A stretch of 64,000 nt of DNA from NCBI GenBank assembly GCA_964616495.1, contig CAZTRF010000001.1:1-64000 (forward strand). Direction: 5' to 3'. Positions 34,261 through 41,986 of the stretch are shown one piece after another (position 1 is the stretch's first letter; every line of letters starts with the position of its first letter). The translations under genes and the position numbers were made by a program. Under the pieces are notes generated by a model that had not been told where the DNA came from, ran no database searches, and saw only the letters and a list, made by a program, of their open reading frames with translations. Origin of the DNA: DAOSVX01 sp964616495. Lineage in GTDB: Bacteria; Bacillota_I; Bacilli_A; RF39; UBA660.

Positions 34261-34272
34261 TTAGCCATATGA
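34186..34272 (+). pseudogene. Truncated lgt 5' fragment
   Basis: Begins MLPTVNFLGKELGMYPIMATIGLFA exactly as the intact lgt at 36547, then runs LAI and stops at TGA. The original promoter-like AT-rich stretch and the terminator of the preceding gene lie just upstream, so this seems to be the original lgt start, separated from the gene body by the inserted segment. Confidence 0.85.
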
Positions 34273-34439
34273 ATTTTTCTTTCTTTATTCGCATGAATTT
34301 AGTTTATAACATTATATGTCTTTTTTAATTTCATTTGTTGCACTTCATATTTAAATTATGTTTACATTTAACTTGATAATATGATAAACTTATCCTGATA
34401 ATAGGAAATTTTTTTTGTGTAACAAAAAGAAGGTGTCGG
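34273..34439. other. Non-coding left end of the inserted segment
   Basis: Strongly AT-rich sequence with no ORF. It probably contains the promoter of the glycine-rich gene (TTGATA 34373-34378, 18 bases, GATAAT 34397-34402, or TTTACA 34361-34366 with a weaker -10). Nothing else recognised. Confidence 0.4.
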
Positions 34440-36287
34440 ATGTTACCAGAGTTTTTAAGAAATAGAAAAATTTTTATTCTTGGTGCTATAGCCAGTACAA
34501 TTGTTTTGGCATTAGGTCTTTCTTATGCCTTCTTTTCACGTGAAAGCTTGTTAGGAGAAACAAGCAATAATACGATAAATATTAATACGATAAGTAGTGG
34601 AAGTATTAGTCAATCATTTACGGCAACTTATGATAATGCTAGTAATGAGATTATGACAGGTATTTTAAATTTAGACACTATTAGTTATCGTAAGTTATCA
34701 AAATTTTATGTAGAAAATGAATATCCAGATTCTTTAGATATTTCAATTAATTGGGCCTTTGTTACAAGCACATTAATTCAAAGTGATAGTTCTTATAATT
34801 TATATGAATGTAGTCAATCTAATTATGAAAATGCGACTATATCAAATATAAGTACAAATTGTACTTTGATAAGTCCATCAACCGGTAATTATTTACCAAA
34901 TACTGGAGAATCTTCTAAATTGCAAAGCACTAATGAAATAAGTATTAGTGCAAATACAACAAAGTATTATGCAGTCTTAGTTACAATAGGTGTGTCTAAT
35001 AACACAAGAAGTTTCCAAGGAATAATTAAAGTAAAGGATCGTTTAACTCATGTTTTAACCCTAGATTTAAATGGGGGAACAATAAATACGGCTATATCAA
35101 TGGATTTAAAAAATGGCGATAGTGTAACAATTCCAAATCCAACAAAGACCGGTTATACATTTGGCTCATGGAATTTAACTGTAGGTTTAGATAGTACCCT
35201 AGTATCATCAACTTTTACTATGGGAACAACCGATTCGACTTTACAAGCAATATGGGTGGCTAATACATATACAGTGACTTATAATTGTAATGGTGGCACT
35301 GGTGGTAGCACTGCAAATAGTATTCACACTTACGATGTGTCTAAAAGTTTAACAACTAATGGATGCTATAAGCTTACTGCAGGCAGTGGTGGAATGGTTT
35401 ATTATCTGAAGGGGTGGGCGACAACTTCAACAGCAACAACTCCAAACTACACAAACGGACAGAGTATACTAAATTTAACATCAATTGGCAATGATACAAT
35501 TAATTTATATGCAGTTTGGAGTGCTTTATTTAGTTATTCTACATCATATTTAGTATTAGATGATTATGCCAATACTGGTATTGCAGGTGATTGGCGGATT
35601 AAACTATTAACTAATGGAATTTTTACTTCTTTAGCTAATAACTCGATTGACGTATTTTTAGTTGGCGGAGGAGGCGGCGGAGCAAATTCTGGTAGTAAAG
35701 CAAGTAGTAGTGAAGGAATAGGTGGCGGTGGCGGAGGAGGCTATACAAATACAACGTCTGTTTTCTCTTTATCTGGAAATACCGATTATGCTGTTGTCGT
35801 TGGAGCTGGCGGTTCAAATGGAAATCCAGGCTTAAATGGAGGAAGTTCTTCATTTGGTAACTTGTCTGTACAAGGTGGAGAAGGCGGATGCCGAAAGACA
35901 AACAATTGTGGTGGAGATGGTGGTTCTGGAGGGAGTTCTTATTATGGAGCAGGTGGAAGCAATGGAAGCAATGGTGCTAATTTCACAACAACGCGCGGAA
36001 TTGGACAAGGAACTACAACTTGTGAATTTGGACAAGGCTTATTAGGATCTGGTTGTAATACTGGAGTAACTCTTTACGCTGGAGGTGGATCAGCAGGTAC
36101 TTGGAATGCATCAGCCTTAGCTGGAGGATTAGGTGGTGGTGGTAGTGGTGGAGCATCAAATGCTAGCGGTAGTGCTGGTACTGTCAATACTGGTGGTGGT
36201 GGTGGCGGTGGCGGAGGTAACGATGGTGGAAATCCTAGCGGAGCAGCTGGTGGATCAGGTATTGTCATTATTAGAAACGCTAGATAA
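34440..36287 (+). CDS. Glycine-rich repeat surface protein (615 aa)
   Basis: Probable secreted or wall-associated protein. N-terminal membrane/signal helix with ALGLSYAFFSRESL, like SipW-type signal regions of TasA/camelysin proteins. Then a beta-rich region (~30-200), two InlB/Listeria-Bacteroides-type repeats (LDLNGGTIN...GYTFGSWN; VTYNCNGG...KGWATT), and from ~400 a glycine-rich domain of GGGGGG blocks ending SGIVIIRNAR. No LPXTG motif is seen. It is paralogous in layout to the 870-residue protein at 50905. It lies between the two 98-bp repeat copies, so it is the probable cargo of an insertion. Confidence 0.8.
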   Translation: MLPEFLRNRKIFILGAIASTIVLALGLSYAFFSRESLLGETSNNTININTISSGSISQSFTATYDNASNEIMTGILNLDTISYRKLSKFYVENEYPDSLDISINWAFVTSTLIQSDSSYNLYECSQSNYENATISNISTNCTLISPSTGNYLPNTGESSKLQSTNEISISANTTKYYAVLVTIGVSNNTRSFQGIIKVKDRLTHVLTLDLNGGTINTAISMDLKNGDSVTIPNPTKTGYTFGSWNLTVGLDSTLVSSTFTMGTTDSTLQAIWVANTYTVTYNCNGGTGGSTANSIHTYDVSKSLTTNGCYKLTAGSGGMVYYLKGWATTSTATTPNYTNGQSILNLTSIGNDTINLYAVWSALFSYSTSYLVLDDYANTGIAGDWRIKLLTNGIFTSLANNSIDVFLVGGGGGGANSGSKASSSEGIGGGGGGGYTNTTSVFSLSGNTDYAVVVGAGGSNGNPGLNGGSSSFGNLSVQGGEGGCRKTNNCGGDGGSGGSSYYGAGGSNGSNGANFTTTRGIGQGTTTCEFGQGLLGSGCNTGVTLYAGGGSAGTWNASALAGGLGGGGSGGASNASGSAGTVNTGGGGGGGGGNDGGNPSGAAGGSGIVIIRNAR

Positions 36288-36302
36288 TTATTTGTATCAA
36301 AC

Positions 36303-36346
36303 TTGACATTATTAATTGCTTGCGATATAACAATTAGCATGTCAAA
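36303..36346 (+). promoter_or_regulatory. Promoter covered by nested inverted repeats
   Basis: TTGACA (36303-36308), 17 bases, TATAAC (36326-36331). Two nested inverted repeats bracket it: TTGACAT (36303-36309) / ATGTCAA (36340-36346) and TAATTG (36313-36318) / CAATTA (36331-36336). It could drive the small ORF and, further down, lgt. Confidence 0.5.
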
Positions 36347-36356
36347 TGGGGGTGAT

Positions 36357-36458
36357 GTGAATAATTATAAACCTTCATATAAAAACAATAGAACTATTTA
36401 TCTATCTAATTTAGACAATCATTTTTATCTGATTTTGATGCTTCAGAAACTAATTTAA
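36357..36458 (+). CDS. Small ORF, possibly frameshifted
   Basis: GTG start directly after GGGGGTGAT, 33 codons (NNYKPSYKNNRTIYLSNLD then HFYLILMLQKLI). One extra T in the T run near 36432 would give a different end, SDFDASETNLIIDCDLK, which looks more protein-like and stops at 36480. It may be a decayed peptide gene of about 45 residues or a regulatory leader. Confidence 0.35.
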   Translation: MNNYKPSYKNNRTIYLSNLDNHFYLILMLQKLI

Positions 36459-36523
36459 TAATTGATTGTGATTTGAAATAAGTGAATACGAAGATTAAGA
36501 TAAAGAAAGAATTTAAAAAACTA

Positions 36524-36621
36524 AAAAAAGAAAAAGAGTGAGAGTTATGTTGCCAACAGTTAATTTTTTAGGAAAAGAATTAGGAATGTATCCAATAATG
36601 GCTACTATAGGATTATTTGCT
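36524..36621 (+). repeat. 98-bp direct repeat, right copy (within intact lgt)
   Basis: Right copy of the repeat at 34163-34260. Sequence outside the repeat differs on both sides. Confidence 0.93.
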
Positions 36622-37347
36622 ACGGCTATTTATTGTATTAGAATGGGTAAAAAAGAAAATATTGATGATAATGATTTTATATCAATATTTATTAGAATGG
36701 GAATTGGTATCTTTATAGGCGGGCATTTATTATATGCTCTTACTAACTATAAACTATTTATTATCTTTTTTAATAGTTTAGAAAAAGTAACTAGTTTTAA
36801 AATACTTATTAATTGTTTACAAAAATTATTTGGTGGATCCGTGTTTTATGGTGGCCTTATTGGTGGATTAATAGCTGTTTTAATATATACAAAAAAACAT
36901 AAAATGAATATTAAAAGAATTTTTGATATTTTAGCTCCTGGAATTCCTTTATTTCACTTTTTTGGTAGAATAGGTTGTTTTTTAGGTGGATGTTGTTACG
37001 GTATTCCTTCAAAGTTTGGTTTTATCTATACTCATTCTTTGGTAGAGGAAGCTAATCATATAAGAAGATTCCCTATTCAATTAATTGAGGCTCTCTTTTG
37101 CTTAGGACTATTCTTCTTTTTGGATTATCTCCTTAAAAATAAAAAATGGCGTAATAAACTAATATATATATATTTTATTGTATATCCTTGTGGGCGTTTT
37201 ATATTAGAATTTTTTAGAGGTGATAGTATTAGAGGTATTTGGTTTGGGCTATCAACATCACAAATAATTAGCATATGTTTAATAATTTATGGTATTATTA
37301 GATTAATTACAAAAAAGGAGGAAAAAAAGAATGGCAAAATTTTGTGA
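36547..37347 (+). CDS. lgt: Prolipoprotein diacylglyceryl transferase
   Basis: A membrane enzyme that transfers diacylglycerol from phosphatidylglycerol to the lipobox Cys of prolipoproteins. It is 266 residues with about seven helices. GGSVFYGGLIGG and the signature HFFGRIGCFLGGCCYGIPS (including the essential Arg and Asn-equivalent region) are present, as is GRFILEFFRGD near the end. Start ATG 36547 after AGAGTGAGAG. Its first 25 codons are duplicated at 34186. The 3' end overlaps the TM2 gene by 17 bases. Confidence 0.95.
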   Translation: MLPTVNFLGKELGMYPIMATIGLFATAIYCIRMGKKENIDDNDFISIFIRMGIGIFIGGHLLYALTNYKLFIIFFNSLEKVTSFKILINCLQKLFGGSVFYGGLIGGLIAVLIYTKKHKMNIKRIFDILAPGIPLFHFFGRIGCFLGGCCYGIPSKFGFIYTHSLVEEANHIRRFPIQLIEALFCLGLFFFLDYLLKNKKWRNKLIYIYFIVYPCGRFILEFFRGDSIRGIWFGLSTSQIISICLIIYGIIRLITKKEEKKNGKIL

Positions 37348-37675
37348 AAACTGCGGTAACGAAATAAAAGAAGGGGCCGATATTTGTATTAAATGTGGCA
37401 AAATAATTAATAAAACAGGTGCTACCTTTAGTGATCCGAATGCCAAATCAAGAATAGCAGCCGGATTATTAGCATTTTTCTTAGGTAGTTTAGGAGTTCA
37501 TAACTTTTATCTAGGATATGTAGGAAAGGCCGTTACTCAATTATTACTTACAGTAGTAGGATGGATTTTAATAGTTGGACCTATAGCTTCAGGAATATGG
37601 GCTTTAGTAGAAGCAATAATGATATTAACTGGTAGTATTAGTACTGATGCTACAGGAAAAGCGTTAAGAGATTGA
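37331..37675 (+). CDS. Zinc-ribbon TM2-domain membrane protein
   Basis: A 114-residue protein: N-terminal zinc ribbon FCENCGNEIKEGADICIKCGK, then a TM2 domain with two helices (AGLLAFFLGSLGVHNFYLGY and ILIVGPIASGIWALVEAIMI). Function unknown; TM2 proteins are small integral membrane proteins of broad occurrence. It overlaps lgt and precedes a terminator, so lgt and this gene end one operon. Confidence 0.85.
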   Translation: MAKFCENCGNEIKEGADICIKCGKIINKTGATFSDPNAKSRIAAGLLAFFLGSLGVHNFYLGYVGKAVTQLLLTVVGWILIVGPIASGIWALVEAIMILTGSISTDATGKALRD

Positions 37676-37697
37676 GACTTATTATTAAGTCTTTTTT
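37675..37697 (+). terminator. Terminator after the TM2 gene
   Basis: AGACTTA (37675-37681) / TAAGTCT (37686-37692), 4-base loop, T run. Confidence 0.8.
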
Positions 37698-37738
37698 ATT
37701 TACGAACGAATGTTTGTGTATTATAATTATAATGATGA

Positions 37739-37747
37739 TGATATAAT
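37739..37747 (+). promoter_or_regulatory. Extended -10 promoter of ruvAB
   Basis: TGATATAAT, the same element as at 1279, 22047 and 23919. Confidence 0.5.
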
Positions 37748-37759
37748 GATAAGGGTGAT

Positions 37760-38314
37760 ATGATGTTTGATTATATTAAAGGCCAAGTAATAGCTAATGA
37801 AAACAATTATATTGTAATAGATAATAATGGTCTTGGTTATAAAATATTTGTGGGGAATCCTTTTGCATTTGAACCAAATACTGAAGTGATAGTATATTTA
37901 TATAATCATATTAGAGAAAATGAATTTTCTTTGTATGGGTTTAAATCATTAGATGAAAAAAAATTGTTTTTAAAATTAATTAATGTTAAGGGATTAGGCC
38001 CTAAAATGGCTATGCCAATGTTAGCCACCGGTAGTATTAATGGAATTATGGATGCCATTGAAAGAGAAAATATTTTATATTTAACTAAGTTTCCTAAAAT
38101 AGGAGAAAAATTGGCGCGTCAAATTATATTAGATTTAAAAGGCAAATTAATAAAACAAGAAGAAATCAGTCTAAGTACTAATGATGAATTGGTAAGTGTA
38201 TTAGAAAGTTTAGGCTATAAAGCAATTGATATTAAAAAAATTATTCCTAAAGTTGATTCTTCATTAAAAATAGAAGAACAAGTTAAAGAAGCTTTAAGAC
38301 TTATTATGAAATAG
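37760..38314 (+). CDS. ruvA: Holliday junction DNA helicase subunit RuvA
   Basis: Tetrameric junction-binding protein that loads RuvB. It is 184 residues: OB-fold domain I (MFDYIKGQVIANENNYIVIDNNGLGYKI), tandem helix-hairpin-helix motifs (LINVKGLGPKMAMPML and LTKFPKIGEKLARQIILDLKGK) and a short C-terminal domain (DELVSVLESLGYKAIDIKKI) that contacts RuvB. It is 8 bases upstream of ruvB. Confidence 0.96.
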   Translation: MMFDYIKGQVIANENNYIVIDNNGLGYKIFVGNPFAFEPNTEVIVYLYNHIRENEFSLYGFKSLDEKKLFLKLINVKGLGPKMAMPMLATGSINGIMDAIERENILYLTKFPKIGEKLARQIILDLKGKLIKQEEISLSTNDELVSVLESLGYKAIDIKKIIPKVDSSLKIEEQVKEALRLIMK

Positions 38315-38322
38315 GAGGGTTT

Positions 38323-39327
38323 ATGGAAAAAAGAATGCTTAGTAATGAAGAATTAGACACTGACTCATTTGATCAGAATTTAAGACCTCAATATTTAAAT
38401 GAATATATTGGACAAAAAGAAGTAAAAGAAAACATTGACATTTTTATAAAGGCAAGTAAAATGCGCAAAGAAGCTCTAGACCACGTTTTATTATATGGGC
38501 CTCCCGGATTAGGGAAGACAACCCTTGCCCATATTATAGCTAATGAACTAGGAGTAAAAATAAAGTCAACTAGTGGTCCAGCAATTGAAAAAAGTGGAGA
38601 TTTAGCAGCTATTTTATCTACTTTAGAACCTGGTGATGTTTTATTTATTGATGAAATACATCGAATGCCAAAGTTTATAGAAGAAATTTTATATCCAGCT
38701 ATGGAAGATTTTGAATTAGATATTATCATTGGCAATGAAACCGGATCAAAAAGCATTAAAATAGATTTACCACCTTTTACTTTAATTGGAGCGACAACTA
38801 GAGCAGGGGATATATCAAGTCCTTTAAGGGATCGTTTTGGAATAGTTTCAAAATTAAATTATTATACTCAAAATGAATTAAAAGAAATAATTAAAAGAAC
38901 TAGTAAAGTATTAAATGCCGAAATTACTGATGAGGCGGCTATGGATTTAGCTAAAAGATGTCGAAGGACTCCTCGTATAGCTAATCGTTTATTTAAAAGA
39001 ATAAGTGATTTTGCTTTAGTTGAGGGGGAAGGATTAATTGATAAGAAAATTTTAGAAAAGTCTTTAAAGCGTTTAAATGTTGATGAAGATGGACTCGATC
39101 AAATTGATATTGAGTATTTAGAATCATTAATTAACAAATTTAATGGAGGCCCAGTAGGAGTAGAAACTATAGCTACTTCAATTGGGGAAGAAGTAACTAC
39201 TATTGAAGATGTGGTGGAACCATTTTTAATGCAAGAAGGATTTATAAAAAGAACTCAAAGAGGAAGAATGGCTACCGAAAAGGCTTACAAGCACTTAAAA
39301 ATAGATCATAATGTAACACTTTTATAG
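38323..39327 (+). CDS. ruvB: Holliday junction DNA helicase subunit RuvB
   Basis: AAA+ branch-migration motor of 334 residues. Walker A LYGPPGLGKTTLAHIIANE, Walker B VLFIDEIHRM, sensor ATTRAGDISSPLRDRFGI, and a C-terminal winged-helix domain ending FIKRTQRGRMATEKAYKHL. In Bacillus it is followed directly by queA; here thyX, a cohesin/dockerin pair and other genes separate them. Confidence 0.97.
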   Translation: MEKRMLSNEELDTDSFDQNLRPQYLNEYIGQKEVKENIDIFIKASKMRKEALDHVLLYGPPGLGKTTLAHIIANELGVKIKSTSGPAIEKSGDLAAILSTLEPGDVLFIDEIHRMPKFIEEILYPAMEDFELDIIIGNETGSKSIKIDLPPFTLIGATTRAGDISSPLRDRFGIVSKLNYYTQNELKEIIKRTSKVLNAEITDEAAMDLAKRCRRTPRIANRLFKRISDFALVEGEGLIDKKILEKSLKRLNVDEDGLDQIDIEYLESLINKFNGGPVGVETIATSIGEEVTTIEDVVEPFLMQEGFIKRTQRGRMATEKAYKHLKIDHNVTLL

Positions 39328-39337
39328 GAGGTATATA

Positions 39338-40735
39338 GTGAAAGTAGCATTATTAGGAATAAATGATAAAAAACATATTAAAGAACAAATTAAAATATTA
39401 TCAGCTGCCGGAAGATTATCAAGATTTAAAGGAAATGTTAGTGAAGTATTAGAAATATGTAATGATTATGATAAAAATTTAAATTTTATTAAAAGAGTTA
39501 TTGGAATGGGCCATGAATCTATTACTGATCATGACTATTTAGTTTTTTCAATTATTGATGTAACACCAATAATTGAGCAAACAATTATTGAAGAAAGATT
39601 ATGCTCATTTACAATCAAATCAAGACGGGAAGTAGACTTTAGCAAAGCTGGATTTTATACGCCCATCTTTAGAGATAAATTTGGTAAACCAATAAATAAT
39701 CAAGATAAATGGAAAATGAAATATCGCAATCATATGAAATATTTATTTAAGAGCTATAGTAAATTATTAGAAAAAGGTATTAATAAAGAAGATGCCCGAT
39801 TTATTCTTCCATACTCATATCATAGTAATATTATTATGGGCGTTGATGCTCATATTTTGAAAAATTTAATTATTAGGTTTACCAAAGGTAAAGAAAGTAG
39901 AATAGCAGAATTAAAAGAGTTTGGGGAAAAACTACTTAAAATTGCTACTAAAAGAACCCCTTATTTAATAGAATTAATCGAAAAGGAAATTCCAAATTAT
40001 GAGGCAGAAAAATTTATTGATAGTAAAATTAAAGATAAAGATTATAAAATAGTACCAAATGTTACACTTTTAAGCTATACTTCTAATGTCGATGAAACTA
40101 TATTTGTAACCTATTTAATGCAACATTATCAGTATGATTATAAAAAAGCTTTGGAAATATATCATGGTATTTTAAATGAAAATAAAGATATATTAGAAAA
40201 GTGGATTAAATTAATAGGCGAGTCTTATGAAAAAGAAGTTTTAACAGCTATTAATTTTAGATTTCAAATACCTTTATCCTTAGCTGTTTTAACTCATTTA
40301 TCTCGTCATCGAACACATGATATTATTGTCCCAGATTTTGTTCCAATTCATAATTTAATGGCTTATAAAACTCCAGAATCGATTAATAAGAATTGCAAAA
40401 ATGAATATGATCAAATATATGCTAATAACAATAAAATATATGAAGAATTTAAACAAGCGGGCATTATGGCTGAAGATTTAATTTATTTTCATTTAAGTGG
40501 TAATATGGTGAATGTTTTAACTAATATGAATGGGAAAGATATACATTGGATTCTTCATTTAAGAGAATGTACTAAAGCTCAATGGGAAATTAGGAGTGTG
40601 GCTCAAAGTATTCATCATGAAATAAGTAAAGTATCAAAATATTTTCCAATGATTTTAGGACCCACTTGTATAACTAAAGGTTTCTGCCCTGAAGGCAAAG
40701 AATCATGTGGTAGAATAAAAAACATTAAAAAGTAG
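39338..40735 (+). CDS. thyX: Double-domain flavin-dependent thymidylate synthase
   Basis: ThyX makes dTMP from dUMP using FAD and methylene-tetrahydrofolate. Usual members are ~220-250 residues; this one is 465, with two ThyX-like halves. The C-terminal half keeps the RHR signature (LSRHRTHDIIVPDFVPIH, Arg323-Arg325). The N-terminal half has the equivalent site as EERLCSFTIKSRR (85-97) plus ARFILPYSYHSNIIMG. The active site may be shared between the halves in a pseudo-dimer. A Cys-containing tail (CITKGFCPEGKESCGR) ends the protein. It is close behind ruvB (AGGAGG ribosome site). Confidence 0.85.
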   Translation: MKVALLGINDKKHIKEQIKILSAAGRLSRFKGNVSEVLEICNDYDKNLNFIKRVIGMGHESITDHDYLVFSIIDVTPIIEQTIIEERLCSFTIKSRREVDFSKAGFYTPIFRDKFGKPINNQDKWKMKYRNHMKYLFKSYSKLLEKGINKEDARFILPYSYHSNIIMGVDAHILKNLIIRFTKGKESRIAELKEFGEKLLKIATKRTPYLIELIEKEIPNYEAEKFIDSKIKDKDYKIVPNVTLLSYTSNVDETIFVTYLMQHYQYDYKKALEIYHGILNENKDILEKWIKLIGESYEKEVLTAINFRFQIPLSLAVLTHLSRHRTHDIIVPDFVPIHNLMAYKTPESINKNCKNEYDQIYANNNKIYEEFKQAGIMAEDLIYFHLSGNMVNVLTNMNGKDIHWILHLRECTKAQWEIRSVAQSIHHEISKVSKYFPMILGPTCITKGFCPEGKESCGRIKNIKK

Positions 40736-40757
40736 TAGAAATATACTACTTTTTTTA
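40727..40757 (+). terminator. Terminator after thyX
   Basis: AAAAAGTAGTA / TACTACTTTTT hairpin with 6-base loop and T run; the thyX stop is in the 5' arm. Confidence 0.8.
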
Positions 40758-40813
40758 TTCTAATTATGATATATTTATATAAGAAAAAATAACCATAAAA
40801 AGGAGTGAGTGAT

Positions 40814-41983
40814 ATGAGAAAAATATTACAAAGTATAGGATTATTTTTAATTGCTTTTATCATTGCTATTCCTGGAGTTTTGGCTGATAGTATATCAACT
40901 TCAATCTCAGGAGCAAGTGAAATCGAAGCTGGAGAGGAGTTTACTTTAACCTTTAAAGCAACCAGTGGTACTAACATATGGGGACTTACTGCTAAACTCA
41001 ACTATGATAGCAGTAAACTATCAATAGTATCAAGTAGTGCTGGTAGTGGGTTTAATTTAACTTTAGGTGCCAATATTGTTATTGATGCTACTAGTGGAGT
41101 TAATGCCCCTTTTATTATCTGTACTATTAAATTTAAAGCTTTGACAGGCTTTGTAGCTAATGAATCAACTACTGTGTCTCTTTCAAATGTTCAAGGCTCA
41201 GATGGAAATGTTGATATTAATGGTAGTGGTTCATCTAAAATTATAAAAGTTGTTCCACCAAAATCAAGCAATAACTATTTAAGCGGTTTAGCAGTTGATG
41301 TTGGGACAATAAAATTTAATAAAGCAACTAATTCTTACACTATAGTAGTTGAAAACGCTGTAACTACGGCTAACATTACAGCTACTGCTGAAGATGCTAC
41401 CGCTAAAATAAGTGGAACTGGATCAAAGCAATTAAGCGTATATACCAATACTTTTAGTATCGTTGTAACAGCTGAAAATGGAACCAAAAGAACATATAAA
41501 ATCTATATAAAAAGAAAAGATCAAGATGGAAATACTGCCAAAATAAGTAGTGATAATTTTTTAAAAGAATTAACTATTACAGGTTACAACATTGACTTTA
41601 ATAAGGCTACTACTGAATATAGCATAGAAGTAGAAAATGATGTTGAAGTACTAGAAATAATAGCTAGTGCTAATGATAGTGGAGCTACTGTTAATGTTAT
41701 AAAGCCAGATGCTTTAGTTACCGGTGAAAATATTATCACAGTTGAAGTAACTAGTAAAAGTGGTGAAAAAGCCACTTACACTATTAAAGTAAATAAAAAA
41801 GAAAAACAAGTAGATCCGGAACCAATAGTGGATGATAAAAAAGAAGAAGAAAAAGAAAACAAAGATACTTCTTTCAGTCATACAAAGTGCTATATATTTA
41901 TTGGAGTGTTAGGAGTTTTATTTGTTGCATCATTTATATTAAATATCTTATTCTATAAAAAAATAAAAAATAGAGGTGTTTAA
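40814..41983 (+). CDS. Membrane-anchored cohesin-domain protein
   Basis: A 389-residue surface protein. Signal peptide (~1-25), a cohesin-type domain (~27-155; SGASEIEAGEEFTLTFKA, IWGLTAKLNYDSSKLSI, TIKFKAL), two cadherin-like beta-sandwich repeats (~165-240 and ~250-335; each with LSGLAVD or LKELTIT, then FNKATxxY), an acidic Glu/Lys linker and a C-terminal membrane helix with a basic tail. Cohesins bind dockerin modules, and the next gene, three bases on, encodes a dockerin. Start ATG 40814 after AGGAGTGA. Confidence 0.82.
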   Translation: MRKILQSIGLFLIAFIIAIPGVLADSISTSISGASEIEAGEEFTLTFKATSGTNIWGLTAKLNYDSSKLSIVSSSAGSGFNLTLGANIVIDATSGVNAPFIICTIKFKALTGFVANESTTVSLSNVQGSDGNVDINGSGSSKIIKVVPPKSSNNYLSGLAVDVGTIKFNKATNSYTIVVENAVTTANITATAEDATAKISGTGSKQLSVYTNTFSIVVTAENGTKRTYKIYIKRKDQDGNTAKISSDNFLKELTITGYNIDFNKATTEYSIEVENDVEVLEIIASANDSGATVNVIKPDALVTGENIITVEVTSKSGEKATYTIKVNKKEKQVDPEPIVDDKKEEEKENKDTSFSHTKCYIFIGVLGVLFVASFILNILFYKKIKNRGV

Positions 41984-41986
41984 TAT

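Noticed and set aside
34261..34275. In-frame TGA in the truncated lgt as evidence for UGA = Trp
   Set aside because: The fragment is a relic. Intact genes use TGG for Trp and end at TGA, so the standard bacterial code applies.
35836..36045. Alternative plus-frame ORF inside the glycine-rich gene (also 52211-52474)
   Set aside because: Low-complexity Val/Glu/Met frame created by GGT/GGA repeats; it lies wholly within a better-supported gene.
36074..36340. Minus-strand ORF rich in Pro opposite the glycine-rich gene (also 51972-52217 and 35635-36035)
   Set aside because: Pro/Ala runs are the antisense of Gly codon runs; no ribosome site and no independent sequence character.
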